The notes: a model not told the origin generated them from the letters alone. 36,493 bases of DNA from Roseateles sp. (GCA_018780415.1 JADMJQ010000031.1:72112-108604); one strand, 5' to 3'; positions 27,170-36,493 are shown, counted from the first letter of the stretch. Numbers and translations are program-made.

Positions 27170-27969
27170 GCGCCGCGCCAGCAGCCCCGCACGCGCACAG
27201 CCCCGTCGCCGCCCTTGAGTCCGGGCCGCGCAGCCGTTTAGAGGCCGAGGGTCTGGCCAAGAGTTATGGCGTGCGCCGCGTCGTCACCAATGTTCATGTC
27301 GGCGTCAATAGCGGTGAAGTGGTCGGCCTGCTGGGCCCCAATGGTGCCGGCAAGACCACCAGCTTTTACATGATCGTTGGCCTGGTGCGCGCCGATGCGG
27401 GCGAGATCCGCATCGACGGCCAGGCGGTGCAGCACCTGCCCATTCACCAGCGCGCGCGCCTGGGCCTGAGCTATTTGCCGCAAGAAGCTTCGATCTTCCG
27501 CAAGCTGACGACCGAAGAAAACATCCGCGCGGTGCTGGAGTTGCAGCTCGGGCCGGATGGCCAAGCCCTCGCGCCCGCGCGCATTGAGGAATTGCTGGAG
27601 AGCCTGCTGCACGATCTCAGCATCGAGAAGCTGCGCGACAGCCCGGCACCTGCCTTGTCGGGCGGCGAGCGACGGCGGGTCGAGATTGCCCGCGCGCTGG
27701 CCACCCAGCCGCGCTTCATCCTGCTGGACGAGCCCTTTGCCGGCGTCGACCCGATCGCGGTGCTGGAGATCCAGCGCATCATCGGCTTCCTGAAAGCGCG
27801 TGGCATCGGCGTTTTGATCACCGACCACAATGTGCGCGAAACGCTGGGCATTTGTGACCGCGCCTACATCATCAGCGAGGGCTCGGTGCTGGCCGAGGGC
27901 ACGCCGGCCGAGATCGTCGAGAACGCCGATGTGCGCAAGGTCTATCTCGGCGAAAACTTCCGCATGTAG
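27166..27969 (+). CDS. lptB: LPS export ABC transporter ATP-binding protein LptB
   Basis: Walker [20 protein letters not shown], signature [15 protein letters not shown], Walker [47 protein letters not shown]. Confidence 0.98.
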   Translation: MSAAPAAPHAHSPVAALESGPRSRLEAEGLAKSYGVRRVVTNVHVGVNSGEVVGLLGPNGAGKTTSFYMIVGLVRADAGEIRIDGQAVQHLPIHQRARLGLSYLPQEASIFRKLTTEENIRAVLELQLGPDGQALAPARIEELLESLLHDLSIEKLRDSPAPALSGGERRRVEIARALATQPRFILLDEPFAGVDPIAVLEIQRIIGFLKARGIGVLITDHNVRETLGICDRAYIISEGSVLAEGTPAEIVENADVRKVYLGENFRM

Positions 27970-27973
27970 TGTG

Positions 27974-29494
27974 ATGAAGCCCTCTCTGCAGCTACGGCTG
28001 AGTCAGCACCTCTCTTTAACGCCGCAGCTGCAGCAGTCGATCCGGCTCTTGCAGCTCTCCACCTTGGAGCTGAACCAAGAGGTAGAGCAGATGCTGGCGC
28101 AGAACCCGCTGCTGGAGACCGAGGAGGACTTCAGCGTTGCCGCGCCCGAGCTGGCCGAGCTGCGCGCCAATCTCAGCGAGGCGACTGCCGCCGAGGACAG
28201 CGGCGCCGATGCCGAGTTGGGCGGCGGCAGCGAGACGACGGCCGAGTTGCAGGCGGATGACTTCGGCGCGCCGGAGCGCGAGGACTGGGAAAACGGCACC
28301 GAGCGAGATGATTTCGACGGCATCCGCGAGCTGCCCACCAACAAGCCTGGCAGCGCCAATGCTGGCGACGACGACGGTGAGCATGCCGACCAATCGAATG
28401 GCGAAATCAGCCTGCAGGAACACCTGACGCAACAAATGGCCGGCATGGGGCTGTCGGCGACCGACCGCATGGCCCTGCATGTGTTGATCGAATCGCTGAA
28501 CGAAGACGGTTATCTGGAAGACTGTCTGGATGAGATTGCCGAGGCCTTGACCGAAGATGCGGAGGAGCGCGAGGACCTGCTCGACCATTTGCGCATCGCC
28601 TTGAAATGGCTGAAAAACATGACGCCCACCGGCGTCGGCGCCAAGGATTTGGCCGAATGCCTGGAGCTGCAATTGCGCGCCCTGCCGCGCAGCGCCGCGC
28701 AGATGATCGCCATCATGATTTGCCAGAAGTATCTGGAGCTGCTGGCCCGGCGCGACAGCAAGAAGCTGATGGCCTTGACCGGCGCCGATGATGAGCTGTT
28801 GCGCGAAGCGCAGGCCTTGATCGTGTCGCTGGAGCCCAAGCCGGGGCGTGCGTTCGCGCGCGGCATGGCCGCGGCGGTGATCCCGGACGTGATCGTGCGC
28901 AAGGTCGGACGCGAGCTGCGCGTCATCATCAACCCCGAGGTGGCGCCCAAGCTGCGCATCAATGAGCTGTATGCGAATGCGCTGAGGCAGACGCGCGGCG
29001 GCATTACCAACAGCCCGCTCGGCGGCCAGTTGCAGGAAGCGCGCTGGTTCATCAAGAACATCCAGCAGCGCTTCGACACGATTTTGCGCGTCTCTCAGGC
29101 CATCGTGGAGCGCCAAAAAGCCTTCTTCACGCATGGCGCTTTGGCGATGAAGCCGCTGGTGCTGCGCGAAATTGCCGATGAGCTGGGCCTGCATGAGTCG
29201 ACGATTTCGCGCGTCACCACGGCCAAATACATGGCGACCGTGTTCGGCACCTTCGAGCTGAAGTACTTCTTCGGTTCGGGCTTGAGCACCGAGGCCGGCG
29301 GCAATGCCTCGAGCACCGCCGTGCGGGCGCTGATCAAGCAATTCATCGACGCCGAGAACCCGGCCAAGCCGCTGTCCGACAGCGCGCTGGCCAGCATGCT
29401 GGAGGAGCAAGGCATCCAGGTCGCTCGCCGCACCGTCGCCAAGTACCGCGAAGGCATGAAGATCGGCACGACGACGATGCGGCGGGTCAACTAA
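27974..29494 (+). CDS. rpoN: RNA polymerase sigma-54 factor
   Basis: MKPSLQLRLSQHLSLTPQLQQSIRLLQLSTLELNQEVEQMLAQNPLLE...; RpoN box ARRTVAKYRE. Start trimmed to 27974. Confidence 0.98.
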   Translation: MKPSLQLRLSQHLSLTPQLQQSIRLLQLSTLELNQEVEQMLAQNPLLETEEDFSVAAPELAELRANLSEATAAEDSGADAELGGGSETTAELQADDFGAPEREDWENGTERDDFDGIRELPTNKPGSANAGDDDGEHADQSNGEISLQEHLTQQMAGMGLSATDRMALHVLIESLNEDGYLEDCLDEIAEALTEDAEEREDLLDHLRIALKWLKNMTPTGVGAKDLAECLELQLRALPRSAAQMIAIMICQKYLELLARRDSKKLMALTGADDELLREAQALIVSLEPKPGRAFARGMAAAVIPDVIVRKVGRELRVIINPEVAPKLRINELYANALRQTRGGITNSPLGGQLQEARWFIKNIQQRFDTILRVSQAIVERQKAFFTHGALAMKPLVLREIADELGLHESTISRVTTAKYMATVFGTFELKYFFGSGLSTEAGGNASSTAVRALIKQFIDAENPAKPLSDSALASMLEEQGIQVARRTVAKYREGMKIGTTTMRRVN

Positions 29495-30336
29495 AACAAA
29501 TAGGTAACGCCGGCGAAACCGCTCACCGATGAGCTTTGCTGCACCAGCGGGCTTCGTTTGGCTTCGCTGAGCAATTGCCCCGCCGTCAGCCCGAACGAGA
29601 CCCCCAGCCGCTGGCTGTAGCTATAGGTCAGCGCCAGATTGGCGCGCGCATCGCGCCCGCCCGCCTTGGGGCTGTAGCGCGCCAGGCCACTGCGCCCGGC
29701 CTGCGCCTGAGTCACGCCAAAATAGCTCTGCATATAGTCCTCGTTGACCCAGCTCGCCGCGACGCCGACGCCCAGCATCCAGCTGGGCGAGACGGGGTAG
29801 GCGTAGCTCAGGCCCAGGTCGGCAACCAGGCCGTTTTTCTGATCACCGGAGCCATAGCGCAGCGAGCTGGTGGCTTGCAGACCCCGTGCGATTTCATAGT
29901 TGAAGAACAAGCCCAGCTCGGGCCTGACCTTGATGTCACCCAGGCCGGCCAGATGGTCGTCAGCGTCTTCTTTGCGGCCGATGTCGACCGTCAAACGGGC
30001 GCCGAACTGGGCCGGGCCGCTGCCGCCGAAATTGACGCCTATGCCATTGCCGGTGCCTGCAAATAATCCATTACTCCAGCGGTATTCGAGCAAGGGAAGC
30101 GGGCGCAGGCCGGCGTCCTTGGCGCCCATGTACTTGGGCAGATAGGCCAGCCCCATGCCGACCGAGCCGCCGCTTTCGGCGGTTTTGACGCCGTACAGGC
30201 GCACGGCATCGAAGGCCTGTGCGCGCGCGTCGCTGACCAGACTCAGAGACGCGATGCAGGCCAGCGCGGTGATCAGGGAGACCAGGGCCAGGCGGCCCGG
30301 CTTGAATTTGCTTGTTGCTTGCTGAAGTTGCTTCAT
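29491..30336 (-). CDS. MipA/OmpV family outer membrane protein
   Basis: Signal peptide ...LVSLITALACIASLSLVSDARAQA; GVKTAESGGSVGMGLAYLPKYMGAKDAGLRPLPLLEYRWSNGLFAGTGNGIGVNF...LGVGVAASWVNEDYMQSYFGVTQAQA; C-terminal F. Confidence 0.88.
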   Translation of the reverse strand: MKQLQQATSKFKPGRLALVSLITALACIASLSLVSDARAQAFDAVRLYGVKTAESGGSVGMGLAYLPKYMGAKDAGLRPLPLLEYRWSNGLFAGTGNGIGVNFGGSGPAQFGARLTVDIGRKEDADDHLAGLGDIKVRPELGLFFNYEIARGLQATSSLRYGSGDQKNGLVADLGLSYAYPVSPSWMLGVGVAASWVNEDYMQSYFGVTQAQAGRSGLARYSPKAGGRDARANLALTYSYSQRLGVSFGLTAGQLLSEAKRSPLVQQSSSVSGFAGVTYLF

Positions 30337-30419
30337 GTCGATACCAAAAAGTAGGAAAAGGGAGTGCGGGGGACGGGAGCCAGCCCGAAATGGGCGCGGC
30401 ATGAATTTCACTATACACT

Positions 30420-30436
30420 GACCGAACCGTTCAGTC
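30420..30436. promoter_or_regulatory. Candidate TetR operator, near-palindrome in the MipA/TetR divergent region
   Basis: gaccgaaccgttcagtc is near-palindromic (GACyGAAC-n-GTTCrGTC), next to tatacactg. Confidence 0.55.
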
Positions 30437-30521
30437 AGTGACAAGCGCCGACTTATTGCTGAGGCTGCCGGTTTTTGCTGAACTTACAATTTATCGACCC
30501 CTCGCTACCCACCGACCACCG

Positions 30522-31169
30522 ATGCCACAAAGCCATGGGACCTGCCCGCCATCCACCGCCCCAGCCTTGCGCGAAGGCCTGAGCGCCGCCAAGCGGGAGC
30601 AAATCCTGCAGGGCGCGATGCGCGTCTTCACCAGCGAAGGCTTCGGCGGCGCCAGCATGGAGCAGGTCGCCAAACACAGCGGCGTCTCCAAGGGCACGCT
30701 CTACAACTACTTCGACAGCAAACAGGCGCTGTTCGCCGTGCTGATTGAGCTGGAATGCGACAAGCTGCGCGGCCTGGTGTTCTCGCTTGACGGGGTGCGA
30801 GCGGCGCCCGAGGCCGTACTGATGCAGGTCGGCCTCGCCTTTATGCAGTCAACCTTGCGCCCGCATGAAATGGCGATGGCACGCACCGTGCTGGCCGAGA
30901 GCCACAAGTTCCCCGAGCTGGGCCGTGCGTTCGAGTCCGCCGGCCCCGAGCTGGGCGCCCTCTCTTTGGGCCGTTACTTGCGCGGCTTGGCCGACCAGGG
31001 TCTGCTGAAGATTGACGACGAGCTGCTCGCCGCCCACCAATTCATCGGGCTGTGCGATGCTGGCATGAGCCGGCGCGCACATTTGCAGATCGAGCAGCCG
31101 AGCGAGCAGCAAATCAGCGCGACGGTGGCCGCTGCGGTGCGGCTCTTTCTCAAAGGCTATGCCGGCTGA
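30522..31169 (+). CDS. TetR/AcrR-family transcriptional regulator
   Basis: KREQILQGAMRVFTSEGFGGASMEQVAKHSGVSKGTLYNYFDSKQALFAVLIELE HTH. Start trimmed to 30522. Confidence 0.95.
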   Translation: MPQSHGTCPPSTAPALREGLSAAKREQILQGAMRVFTSEGFGGASMEQVAKHSGVSKGTLYNYFDSKQALFAVLIELECDKLRGLVFSLDGVRAAPEAVLMQVGLAFMQSTLRPHEMAMARTVLAESHKFPELGRAFESAGPELGALSLGRYLRGLADQGLLKIDDELLAAHQFIGLCDAGMSRRAHLQIEQPSEQQISATVAAAVRLFLKGYAG

Positions 31170-31213
31170 GGTCGGCACCAGACTGCGTCAATCAACCCAC
31201 TTGGAGCAAATCC

Positions 31214-31732
31214 ATGGCCCAGCGAAACCGTCTTGCAATGCTTGCCCTCATCGGAGGCCTATGTATGAGCCTGGCTGCATGCGTCAGCATACCGAGCCCG
31301 GGCAGCGTCGGCCCTGGCATGAGCAGTGCCGCCGTGCTGGCCCAATATGGCCAACCCGTACAGATCTGGCCCGATCTGGACGGCAAGGGCGGCAAAACCT
31401 TGGAATATTCGCAGCAGCCGATGGGCAAGAGTGCCTGGATGATTCGGATCGACGCCGGAGGCAGGGTTTCCAGCATCGAAGACACGCTGCAGCCAGCCGC
31501 GCGTGCTCGCGTTCAGCCGGGCTGGACGCCCGATCAGGTCAGCCGCCTGCTGGGCCGGGAGCGCAGCCGCATGACGTTCAGATTCAGCGGCGAAGAGGTG
31601 TGGGACTGGACCGTACCCGATGAAATGATGGGTCAGCGCCAGCGCTTCAATGTGCACTTCAAGGACGGCGTCGTGCTGCGCACCACCCACAGCATGATCT
31701 TCGATGACGACCGTATGTTCCCCATGCGCTAA
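31214..31732 (+). CDS. Outer-membrane lipoprotein, BamE/OmlA-like domain possible
   Basis: MAQRNRLAMLALIGGLCMSLAACVSIPSPG (lipobox LAAC), GMSSAAVLAQYGQP. Confidence 0.75.
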   Translation: MAQRNRLAMLALIGGLCMSLAACVSIPSPGSVGPGMSSAAVLAQYGQPVQIWPDLDGKGGKTLEYSQQPMGKSAWMIRIDAGGRVSSIEDTLQPAARARVQPGWTPDQVSRLLGRERSRMTFRFSGEEVWDWTVPDEMMGQRQRFNVHFKDGVVLRTTHSMIFDDDRMFPMR

Positions 31733-31750
31733 GGCCTGCGGCCCGGGGCC

Positions 31751-32161
31751 TTATTTGGGGTAAAGCAGCAGCTGCGTGCAGCGAAACAGCGCCAGCGTCT
31801 TGCCGGTGTCGCGGTGCGTCACCACCGCGTCCCAAACTTGCGTCGTGCGGCCCAGATGCACCGGGCGGGCCTTGCACTCGATCACGCCGTCGCGGGCCGT
31901 GCGCAGATGGTTGGACTTCAGCTCGATGGTCGTGAAGCCATTGGCGCCGGCCGGCAGATTGGCGATGCAGCCATAGCCGGCGCAGGTATCGGCCAGGCTG
32001 ACGATGCTGCCGGCATGCAAATAGCCATTCGGCGCCATCACGACCGGGCGCACCGGCAGTTCGGCATGCACCTCCTCGGGGCTGGCTTGCAAAATCACGA
32101 TGCCCAGCAAGCCGGGCAAGCCGGCGGCGCCGAACTGGGTCAATTGGTCAGAGGTGAGCAT
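31751..32161 (-). CDS. PaaI-type hotdog thioesterase
   Basis: LQASPEEVHAELPVRPVVMAPNGYLHAGSIVSLADTCAGYGCIANLPAGANGFTTIELKSNHLRTARDGVI. Confidence 0.88.
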   Translation of the reverse strand: MLTSDQLTQFGAAGLPGLLGIVILQASPEEVHAELPVRPVVMAPNGYLHAGSIVSLADTCAGYGCIANLPAGANGFTTIELKSNHLRTARDGVIECKARPVHLGRTTQVWDAVVTHRDTGKTLALFRCTQLLLYPK

Positions 32162-32238
32162 GAGGTCCTGGGTTTGAAATGTGACGGGCAGTTTAGGCCG
32201 TTCGTCATCGCTGCTGCCGATGCTGGGACAATAGGCCC

Positions 32239-33522
32239 ATGGCCGCCAAAGAATCCCCCAAAACCTCTCTACAACTTTTCCTCTCCTGCGCCTCCGGCGT
32301 GGAGCGCTTGCTGGACGAAGAAGTCCGCCTGATCCTGCCCAAGACGCATATCGAGGTCTTGCGCGGCGGCATCGCGCTGAAGAGCGATCTCGAGGGCGTG
32401 ATGAAGCTCAACCTCGAATGCCGGCTGGCCCAGCGCGTGATGATCGAGTTGGCCTCGGGCGGCTACCGCCATGAGGACGATATCTATGCACTTGCACGCA
32501 CCATTGACTGGACCGAGTGGATCACGCCGGCCGAGACGATCCGGGTGGACACCGTGGCGCGCCACTCGCCGCTGCGCAGCCTCAACTTCGCCACGCTGCG
32601 CGTCAAGGACGCGATCTGCGATGTGTTGCGCGACGCCACCGGCGAGCGCCCCAGCGTCGACACCCGCTTCCCCGACCTGCCCATCATCCTGCACCTGAGC
32701 GAGCTGGACGCGACGCTCTATGTCGACACATCGGGCGAGCCGCTGTTCAAGCGCGGTTGGCGTGAGGACAAGGGCGACGCGCCGCTGAAAGAAACGCTGG
32801 CCGCCGCGATGCTGGCCGCCGCAGGCTGGAAGGGCACGCCCGAGACCGGCGGCGCCCTGCATGACCCCTGCTGTGGCTCGGGCACGATCGCGGTCGAGGC
32901 GGCGCAAATTGCCTGCGGCATGGCGGCCGGCATGCAGCGCCGTTTTTCATTCGAGAAGCAATTGCCGTTTGTGCCCTTGCGCGGCCGCTGGCAGGCGATC
33001 AAACAGGCCGCCAAGGACCGCGAACATGCGCCGGCCGTGCCTATCTTTTGCAGCGATGTGGCCTTCCGCATGGTGGACTTTGCGCGCCGCAATGCCGAGC
33101 GCGCTGGCGTCGCCCAGTACATCCAGTTCAACGGCGGAGACGCGCTGGAGCGCCCCGCGCCCGAGCTGCCGGAGGGCATGCCCGGCACCATCATGATGAA
33201 CCCGCCCTATGGCGAGCGGATCGAGGTACGCGGCAAGGCGGCTCATTACCGTGACGCAGGGGGCTCCGAAGCACGCGATGCCGGCGACGACTTCTTCCCG
33301 CGCCTGGCCTCGCATTGGAAGCGCGCCTACACAAACAACCCGGCCGGCTGGACCGCCTGGCTGCTCTGCCCGGATATGAAGTTACCTCAGCAGATGCGGC
33401 TGAAGGAATCGCGCCGCTTCCCGATGTGGAATGGCCCGATCGAATGCCGGCTGTTCCGCTTCGACCTGGTGGCCGGCTCGGCGCGTACACCCAAGCCAGG
33501 CGCCGAGCCGTCTGAAGTCTAG
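32239..33522 (+). CDS. THUMP-domain class I SAM-dependent RNA methyltransferase (RlmL N-terminal-half type)
   Basis: LFLSCASGVERLLDEEVRLILPKTHIEVLRGGIALKSDLEGVMKLNLECRLAQRVMIELA; HDPCCGSGTIAVEAAQIACGMA; IMMNPPYGERIEVRG. Confidence 0.92.
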   Translation: MAAKESPKTSLQLFLSCASGVERLLDEEVRLILPKTHIEVLRGGIALKSDLEGVMKLNLECRLAQRVMIELASGGYRHEDDIYALARTIDWTEWITPAETIRVDTVARHSPLRSLNFATLRVKDAICDVLRDATGERPSVDTRFPDLPIILHLSELDATLYVDTSGEPLFKRGWREDKGDAPLKETLAAAMLAAAGWKGTPETGGALHDPCCGSGTIAVEAAQIACGMAAGMQRRFSFEKQLPFVPLRGRWQAIKQAAKDREHAPAVPIFCSDVAFRMVDFARRNAERAGVAQYIQFNGGDALERPAPELPEGMPGTIMMNPPYGERIEVRGKAAHYRDAGGSEARDAGDDFFPRLASHWKRAYTNNPAGWTAWLLCPDMKLPQQMRLKESRRFPMWNGPIECRLFRFDLVAGSARTPKPGAEPSEV

Positions 33523-33527
33523 ACTTC
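33514..33527. other. 14-bp perfect palindrome GAAGTCTAGACTTC over overlapping convergent stop codons
   Basis: Direct reading; CTAG at 33519-33522 contains both stops. Confidence 0.98.
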
Positions 33528-34267
33528 CTGCAGGGACAACCAGCCGAGCACGGCCAACGGCGCGGTGTCGGCGCGCAGGATGCGGGGGCCGAGCTGGGCG
33601 GCCTGAAAGCCACGGCCGCGCGCCGCCTGCTCCTCGGCCGGGCTGAGCCCGCCCTCGGGGCCACTCAGGACCAGGGTTTGCTTGGCGACAACGGCGTTCA
33701 ACGAGGTCAAGGGCTGAGCGGCGGTCGGACTGAGCAGCCAGCGGCGTTGTTCAAGCGTGGGCTGGGCCAGCTCGGCCAGCCAGGCCGCCAAGCTCTTCAC
33801 CGGGGCGATCCTGGGCACCTTGGTGCGGCCGCTTTGCTCGCAAGCGGCAATGGCCACGCCGGTCCAATGAGCGGCCTTCTTGTCGGCCCGCTCACCGCTG
33901 AGCCGCAGCACCGAGCGCTCGCTCATCAAGGGCTGAATGCAGGCCACGCCGAGTTCGGTGGCCTTCTCGACCAGGCCGTCCATGCGGTCATTGGCCGGCA
34001 TCACCACGGCCAGGGTCACGTCCTGCGCCAACTCACGCTGCACCAGATGGCGCGCCTGCAGATGCACGCGCACCTCGCTGCGGCCCATCGCCAGCACTTC
34101 GGCCTGCCATTCATGGCCGGAGCCGTCGAACAGAGTCAGCGGGCTGCCCGGCTGCAGGCGCAGCACCTGCACATGGCGCGCCGGGCGGCCGAGGGCGGCA
34201 AAAGCAAATCAGTGCCGCTGAGCTCGGGGGCGCTCAGTGGGCTATCGACAAAAAAACGCGGGGGCAT
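33519..34267 (-). CDS. rsmE: 16S rRNA m3U1498 methyltransferase RsmE; reading frame apparently broken near 34173-34187
   Basis: HVQVLRLQPGSPLTLFDGSGHEWQAEVLAMGRSEV...VTLAVVMPANDRMDGLVEKATELGV...LVLSGPEGGLSPAEE in one frame; the expected N-terminus MPPRFFVDSPLSAPELSGTDLLLPPSAAR is in a different frame from ATG 34267. Confidence 0.85.
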
Positions 34268-34329
34268 GGCTGGCAGCTTGAATCGCAAAAGCGCTCAGTG
34301 TGCCAGCAAGTTCATGCGCATCAAGCACA

Positions 34330-34797
34330 TCAGGTGGATCGGATGATGGACATGGCACGCCGCACCTGATCGGCCACCACCGGACCCTGCGCTTGCTGGA
34401 CCTCGGCCACGAAGCGCTGCCCCAAGATACGCAGAGCCGCCAGGTCGCCGCAGCGTTCCACCTCCAGCACCATGCGGTAGCCCTTCATCAGACCCAGATA
34501 CTGCTTGGCATGGCGAGTCAGAAAGCCGTAGAGCTGCTCGTAGTCCAGCGGCGAGAGATCGTCCGGTGCACTTGCGCCGGCGTCCGGGCCTGCGTTGGCG
34601 TCGGCAATCAAGCCCTGCGCCAGCAGATAGTCGATGTCGGCCGCCACCGTGCCCTGCACCAGACTCAGCCATTGCGCCGCGGTCTTGCCGCCATCAATCA
34701 TCAGCAATAGATTGCGCACGCTGCGCGACATGGCCAAGCCGCGCGCCTTGATTTCGGCACGCCCCGCCTCGGTCTTGAGGTAAGCCCGGTCCAGCAT
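34330..34797 (-). CDS. Hypothetical protein
   Basis: MLDRAYLKTEAGRAEIKARGLAMSRSVRNLLLMIDGGKTAAQWLSLVQG...; intact ORF in a gene-dense context. No family assigned. Confidence 0.7.
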   Translation of the reverse strand: MLDRAYLKTEAGRAEIKARGLAMSRSVRNLLLMIDGGKTAAQWLSLVQGTVAADIDYLLAQGLIADANAGPDAGASAPDDLSPLDYEQLYGFLTRHAKQYLGLMKGYRMVLEVERCGDLAALRILGQRFVAEVQQAQGPVVADQVRRAMSIIRST

Positions 34798-34875
34798 TGT
34801 TGTCACCCCCTGCAGCACATGGTGGACTCTAAATGGGACTGGGCTTGTGCGCGCGTTGGTTCAGCGCACGCGGAC

Positions 34876-36493
34876 TCAGGTCTTGTCGCGTAATTCACGC
34901 CGCAAGATCTTGCCGACCGGCGTCTTGGGCAACTCATCGCGGAACTCGACCACCTTGGGCCGCTTGTAGCCGGTCAAATTCGCCTCGCAATAGGCGCGCA
35001 CATCGGCCTCGGTGACCGGCCAGACCGCGGGGTCCTTGCGCACAATCACCACCTTGACCGCCTCGCCGGCCTTGGCGTCGGCGATGCCGACCGACGCGCA
35101 TTCCAGCACACCCTCCATCTGCGTCAACACATCCTCGATCTCGTTCGGGTAGACATTGAAGCCGCTGACCAGAATCATGTCTTTCTTGCGGTCCACGATG
35201 CGGAAGAAGCCGCGCTCGTCCATGGTGCCCACGTCGCCGGTGCGGAAGAAACCATCGGCCGTCATCACCTGCGCGGTCTCATCGGGCCGCTGCCAGTAGC
35301 CCGCCATCACCTGGGGCCCGCGGATAGCGATCTCGCCCCGCTCACCATTGGCCACCGGCTGACCCAGATCATCCAGCAGCAAGATCTCGGTGCTGGGCAT
35401 GGGCAGGCCGATCGAGCCGGTGTAGGCAAGGCTGTCGGTCGGATTGCAACTGGCGATCGGCGAGGTCTCGCTGAGGCCGTAGCCTTCGCAGATCGGGCAA
35501 CCGGTCTTTTCCAGCCAGAGCTTGGCCGTGGCCTGCTGCACCGCCATGCCGCCGCCTACCGCGATCACCAAGCCGCTCCAATCCACCGTATTGAAATCCT
35601 TGTGGTTGGCCATGGCCATGAACAAGGTGTTGACCGCCGGCAGGCTGTGAAACCTATGCTTGGCCAACTCCTTGAAGGTGCCCGGGATGTCGCGCGGATT
35701 GGGGATCAAGACATTGCAGCCGCCCACATGCATGGACAACATCATGTTCGTCGTGAAACCGAAAATGTGATACAGCGGCAGCGCGCAGATGCTGACCAAC
35801 TGCTCGCCGGCCGGGATCTTCTTGAGTGCCGGCTGATACCAAGCCTCGGCCTGCATCACATTGGCGACCAGATTGCGATGCAAAAGCACGGCGCCTTTGG
35901 ACACGCCGGTGGTGCCGCCGGTGTACTGCAGCACCGCGATGTCGTTGGGGCCAACGGTGGGCGCCTTGTAGCTGAGCGCGCGGCCGCGCGTCACCGCATC
36001 ATTGAAATTCACCGCGCCGGGCAACTCGAAGGCCGGCACCAATTTTTTAACCTTGCGCACCACATAGTTGACGAGCAGCCCCTTGGGGAAGCCCAACATA
36101 TCGCCCATGGACGCCAGCACGATATGCTTGGTCGGCACCTGCTTGAGCACTTGTTGCAGGGTGATCGCAAAGTTCTCCAGGATCACGATCGCCTTGGCGC
36201 CGGAGTCCTTCAGCTGGTGCTCCAGCTCACGCGGCGTGTACAGCGGGTTGACGTTGACGACCACACAGCCGGCCCGCAGCACGGCGGCGACAGCGACCGG
36301 GTACTGCATCACATTGGGCATCATCAAGGCGACGCGGTCGCCCTTCTCCAGCCCCAGGCTTTGCAAATAGGCGGCCAGCGCGCGGGAACTTTCATCCAGC
36401 TGGGCGAACGGGATCTGCCGGCCCATCATCTTGTACGCCGGCTGCTGCGGGAATTTCTTGAACGCCGAGTTCATCAGCTCCACCAGCGACGGG
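34876..36493 (-). CDS. fadD: Long-chain fatty acid--CoA ligase (N-terminus truncated by window edge)
   Basis: AVLQYTGGTTGVSKGAVLLHRNLVANV, GYGLSETSPIASCNP, GEIAIRGPQVMAGYWQRPDET, GFFRTGDVGTMDERGFFRIVDRKKDMILVSGFNVYPNEIEDVL. Confidence 0.95.
   Translation of the reverse strand, partial: PSLVELMNSAFKKFPQQPAYKMMGRQIPFAQLDESSRALAAYLQSLGLEKGDRVALMMPNVMQYPVAVAAVLRAGCVVVNVNPLYTPRELEHQLKDSGAKAIVILENFAITLQQVLKQVPTKHIVLASMGDMLGFPKGLLVNYVVRKVKKLVPAFELPGAVNFNDAVTRGRALSYKAPTVGPNDIAVLQYTGGTTGVSKGAVLLHRNLVANVMQAEAWYQPALKKIPAGEQLVSICALPLYHIFGFTTNMMLSMHVGGCNVLIPNPRDIPGTFKELAKHRFHSLPAVNTLFMAMANHKDFNTVDWSGLVIAVGGGMAVQQATAKLWLEKTGCPICEGYGLSETSPIASCNPTDSLAYTGSIGLPMPSTEILLLDDLGQPVANGERGEIAIRGPQVMAGYWQRPDETAQVMTADGFFRTGDVGTMDERGFFRIVDRKKDMILVSGFNVYPNEIEDVLTQMEGVLECASVGIADAKAGEAVKVVIVRKDPAVWPVTEADVRAYCEANLTGYKRPKVVEFRDELPKTPVGKILRRELRDKT

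Noticed and set aside
28016-29410. 464-aa minus-strand ORF inside rpoN
   Set aside because: Shadow ORF; sigma-54 on the plus strand is unambiguous.
1-36493. CRISPR arrays, tRNA or rRNA genes, prophage or integrase modules
   Set aside because: None recognised on reading; no regularly spaced repeats, no cloverleaf-like or rRNA-like segments noted, and no integrase/transposase among the ORFs.

Overview
GC-rich chromosomal window, probably from a Burkholderiales-like betaproteobacterium (inferred from gene content and composition; no search was run). Most of it is ordinary core genome. Minus strand, left side: a LytS/LytR-type two-component pair, then a trp locus in the order trpE - GxxExxY ORF - trpG - L-threonine aldolase - trpD - trpC - MNT nucleotidyltransferase - HEPN. 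The middle holds a class II glutamine amidotransferase, a geranylgeranyl-reductase-like FAD oxidoreductase, two convergent TonB-dependent receptors, malate synthase G with a divergent LysR, a DUF2214-like membrane protein, a three-repeat PsiF-like secreted protein, and a Ser/Thr kinase with a C-terminal cNMP-binding-like domain divergent from argS. The right side holds a SPOR protein, tandem DsbA paralogues, lptA-lptB-rpoN, a MipA/OmpV protein, TetR, a lipoprotein, a thioesterase, a THUMP/MTase, rsmE and an acyl-CoA ligase truncated at the right edge. The most notable observation is a ~455 bp cassette between trpE and trpG: a GxxExxY/PD-(D/E)XK-like ORF bounded almost exactly at its start and stop codons by 38-bp imperfect inverted repeats (32/38), one of which supplies the Shine-Dalgarno. 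Other notable points are an unannotated Trp-Pro-Trp leader peptide plus terminator upstream of trpE, an apparent rsmE N-terminal frameshift at a GC run, and a 14-bp palindrome that encodes the last two residues and stop of two convergent genes.
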